A DNA stretch of 51,565 bases from Kiritimatiellia bacterium (lineage in GTDB: Bacteria > Verrucomicrobiota > Kiritimatiellia > RFP12 > UBA1067), in assembly GCA_017544725.1 (NCBI GenBank), contig JAFYDR010000265.1:1-51565 (forward strand), given 5' to 3'. The translations under genes and the position numbers were made by a program. Of this stretch, positions 50,301 to 51,565 are shown one piece after another (the stretch's first letter is position 1; every line of letters begins with the position of its first letter). The notes below the pieces were generated by a model. It was given only the letters and a program-made list of their open reading frames with translations. It did no database searches and was not told where the DNA came from.

Positions 50301-51244
50301 GCATGACCAAGAACGGTTTCCTCCATGCAGACGTGACAGGCGTCAGCTCGATGATTTCCGGTACGCTTACTTCGGGCGATCTTCGTTATGTCGCCGCTTC
50401 TGGCTACGTGCCCTACGCGGGTACCTACACCGTTACGTTGCCGGCCGTGGCGACGGACGGTAAAGACTCGATCACCGACTACGGCGCGGTCGGCACCGCG
50501 TTCCTGACCTTCCAGATCTCGTCCAAGTCCTCGATTGTCCAGTGCAAGGGAATCCTCCCCAACGGCAAGTCCGTGACCACCAAGTCCTACCTCTTCCCGT
50601 TGGGAGACGGCACGGCGATTCTGCCGGTCTTCAAGCGTTCGGCGTCCGACATCGTGGCTGCCGCCCTTGCGATTCGCACGAATGCCGCGCAGAACTATCG
50701 GGAGTATCCGATGGCGGTTCTCAAGGCGACGGGTACGCGTCCGTTTTGGTACCACAAGGACGCGGCGATGACCTTCACGCATGAGCTGGAAGTCTATGGT
50801 TCGTACTACAATCCCCAAGAGACGATGAACGCCTTCTGCGCGGAATACTATGCGACCACGCAGTTCGATCTCGCGTTCAACGCAACTGGGAATTTCCTGA
50901 ACAGCCCGAAGTTCGGTGCTATCGCTACCGCTCCTGAAGTGCTGATGCAGGTGACCGCCTCGGCAATCACCTTCCCGGCGCGGAAGGATCTGAAGTTCAC
51001 CTTCCAGAAAAAGACGGGGATGTTCAACGGTCGTGCCACGGTCAAATTCTCCAACGGGAAGTCGGTCTCCTGCCAGTACAAGGGTGTGCTGCTTCCCGGT
51101 TGGGCGGACTGCGGATGCATGGAAGAAGAGGCGATTATCGAGCGTCCCTACGGAAGCGGTTGCGTCTGGTTCACGGACAACGTGAAGGGGCGTTCCGCCA
51201 AGCGCGGCTTCACCATCGACCTGCTCCCTCACCCCGCTGAATAA
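47378..51244 (+). CDS. Exported protein with two thioredoxin-like domains, Calx-beta and Ig-like modules
   Basis: A 1,288-aa protein: a signal peptide (VLRVFGLAVIVFLSVLESRA), a thioredoxin-like domain with Cys66-Ser-Tyr-Cys69 (about 35-165), then a beta domain. A second thioredoxin-like domain has Cys331-Pro-Tyr-Cys334 in LWCPYCKGSARSLLADPAFY. After a spacer come a Calx-beta-like domain (about 690-790; VAVALDAENSTAANGVRYSW, ETGTKEVSFTVTDNHVSEGE) and a He_PIG module (SGKLPSGVKVTYDAKTKSFV). The C-terminal beta domain family is the same as in the 43186 protein (ILPNGKSVTTKSYLFPLGDG). CPYC is a glutaredoxin/DsbA-like active-site sequence, so a redox role outside the cytoplasm is plausible. No surface anchor seen. 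Confidence 0.78.
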   Translation: MNTMSRVLRVFGLAVIVFLSVLESRAVTISNGEIQRGVWNSRFTAAKEYAEKRYLPMLIYWGGKKCSYCNELDKDCCENDFLTWQARRQLVMVHCTGTSTSDASAALNFAQNSTGLYPYICVYWPKYDGTTVIQKFSGRNGKMLVFKRGMSHQEQLMQSVDQVLVGYDPNLYLGGVFTAPGTPKARLEAEAGVTTRLFVPMKREDEVRGFPATNVLTVAYPDGTEVTNLVAWTFEDHEQFSEISVPADVTTGQSIQLKLWDTNGKLMGTNVVTVVDPVPMSSENPLWIGERTVDTLQYGEWTMDLDVAKAKVAADPNAAYTLIRVTGELWCPYCKGSARSLLADPAFYAWAQEKRVALVLLDNVRLIDNVPSDSPTLLSHTVSARDMASGSGYLSRKMATPELAAAIAARNKSLGMTTLKLKSSSAVRVGNPTFILLRKDGSIAGRLAVNRENTRTDLGGEQLFRYPTDENIARLNDLLLLDQDGNEDNDAAYTTALTYQVGDTATSTLQINDSKEVFRLAGINGHSRVLFSTDNPAVSVSVLAGADPTNFTTEVIAKSNSGEQIAVDISDENAKKALFVQMTLNTVGMSAIGASTRQTATLQSVFSLIPEESQNEYETTDPTVYVALDQGVTYRLVGFGDVSAYLTASNADAGLYVANATGAFPLPVATGTVSYQIWKPGTVAFERTAQRISEINADRGTIRVVRSGGSSGAVTVAVALDAENSTAANGVRYSWTDTQLSWADGETGTKEVSFTVTDNHVSEGEQTFLIKLQPVGETATTVSDQAHTVTLFDKTDPYIEEEESSISLYSTFAENQSIPIYNIGSGRVTTKKVSGKLPSGVKVTYDAKTKSFVISGTPRATGKFTVGFSVTEVRADGKKSSATITLTFTVTDPKKVNPYASRKLKMTLPLFASVGGVEKLAGELILSTTAANKISARYAGTVSKTASFSGAWQSIGDDGTMNANLDRNGAKLALSMTKNGFLHADVTGVSSMISGTLTSGDLRYVAASGYVPYAGTYTVTLPAVATDGKDSITDYGAVGTAFLTFQISSKSSIVQCKGILPNGKSVTTKSYLFPLGDGTAILPVFKRSASDIVAAALAIRTNAAQNYREYPMAVLKATGTRPFWYHKDAAMTFTHELEVYGSYYNPQETMNAFCAEYYATTQFDLAFNATGNFLNSPKFGAIATAPEVLMQVTASAITFPARKDLKFTFQKKTGMFNGRATVKFSNGKSVSCQYKGVLLPGWADCGCMEEEAIIERPYGSGCVWFTDNVKGRSAKRGFTIDLLPHPAE

Positions 51245-51565
51245 TGAAATGGTTAAAGGTTAAATCGCCGCCTTTGGCGGCTTGAAATTGGCGGGGAGTC
51301 GCCGTGGGGCCGATGACGATCGGCGGTAAATTGTTCTGCCGCCCCTTCAGGGCTTGGCGATGTTTGCAGCACCGTCGGGGGTTGCGCTTCGCTCACCCCC
51401 GTCTGTATGGTTGTCGCCCTTTCAGGGCAAAACGGTCACGACAAGCGTGACCCTACCCGTTCGATAGCATTCGATTGCAATCGACAGCTACCGATGACAT
51501 GCGACAAACGACACGCGACACGCATCCTTCATTCTTCATTGCCGCCTCCGGCGGCTCGCTTCTCA
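51245..51565. repeat. Repeat-rich intergenic end of the window
   Basis: Begins with the AATGAAATGGTTAAAGGTTA block and the triloop hairpin GCCGCC-TTT-GGCGGC, continues with R4 copy 2 (51333-51523, inverse of 32849-33046), and ends with ATTCTTCATT and GCCGCC-TCC-GGCGGC running into the window edge. No gene seen. Confidence 0.7.

Noticed and set aside
49196..51232. Leftward open frame of 678 codons opposite the last gene
   Set aside because: Arg-rich antisense shadow of the exported protein with recognisable domains on the plus strand.

Overview
The window looks like a chromosomal segment of an uncultured Gram-negative bacterium of the PVC/Verrucomicrobiota side of the tree, perhaps a gut or rumen Kiritimatiellota relative. 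This is inference from content only: a fused SecDF, several lipobox lipoproteins, very large exported proteins built from autotransporter-associated beta-strand repeats, Calx-beta/He_PIG-like modules and thioredoxin folds, and intergenic spaces crowded with short palindromic repeats. No rRNA, tRNA, CRISPR array, intact insertion sequence or phage module was recognised.

Layout. 1-740: start of an outward-reading gene with tandem operator-like repeats, then decayed or repeat-rich sequence. 743-4269: AT-rich McrB/LlaJI-like restriction operon with twin palindromes at its promoter. 4440-7175: operon of three membrane- or lipid-anchored coiled-coil proteins, two of them paralogous. 7176-8858: gene-poor, full of inverted repeats. 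8923-14019: giant beta-strand-repeat surface protein. 14349-16946: secDF. 17377-23212: one leftward run, IMP cyclohydrolase, PHP phosphoesterase, two-subunit fumarase, fmt and a zinc-peptidase-like exported protein. 23845-28037: rightward operon of two LysM lipoproteins, a small membrane protein, a parvulin isomerase and hemL. 28252-32638: leftward fatty-acid/polyketide-like set (pteridine-reductase-like SDR, FabG-like SDR, ketosynthase, MFS transporter, acyl carrier protein). 33152-34474: solitary ATPase with a DUF234-like nuclease end, behind a 15-bp-phased operator array. 35213-40240: single-chain Type ISP restriction-modification enzyme. 40676-51244: exported-protein cluster (HEAT-like anchor, SurA-like isomerase, two thioredoxin/adhesin fusions, DUF1573-like protein).

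The most unusual feature is the repeat population. Short hairpins with unrelated but self-complementary stems and mostly 3-nt loops recur between genes, once as a dense tandem array (34594-34840). Related or similar elements lie in frame inside coding genes: three in the Type ISP gene and one in the signal-peptide region of the zinc-peptidase-like gene. Two MITE-like elements share termini with two further partial copies. A possible promoter-driven structured RNA lies at 34881-35090. The specificity region of the Type ISP gene is a visibly AT-rich patch, as expected for exchange of a target recognition domain.

Functionally, the window pairs two restriction systems with housekeeping genes (protein export, purine synthesis, initiator tRNA formylation, fumarate, haem) and a large investment in exported proteins and the folding factors that may serve them.
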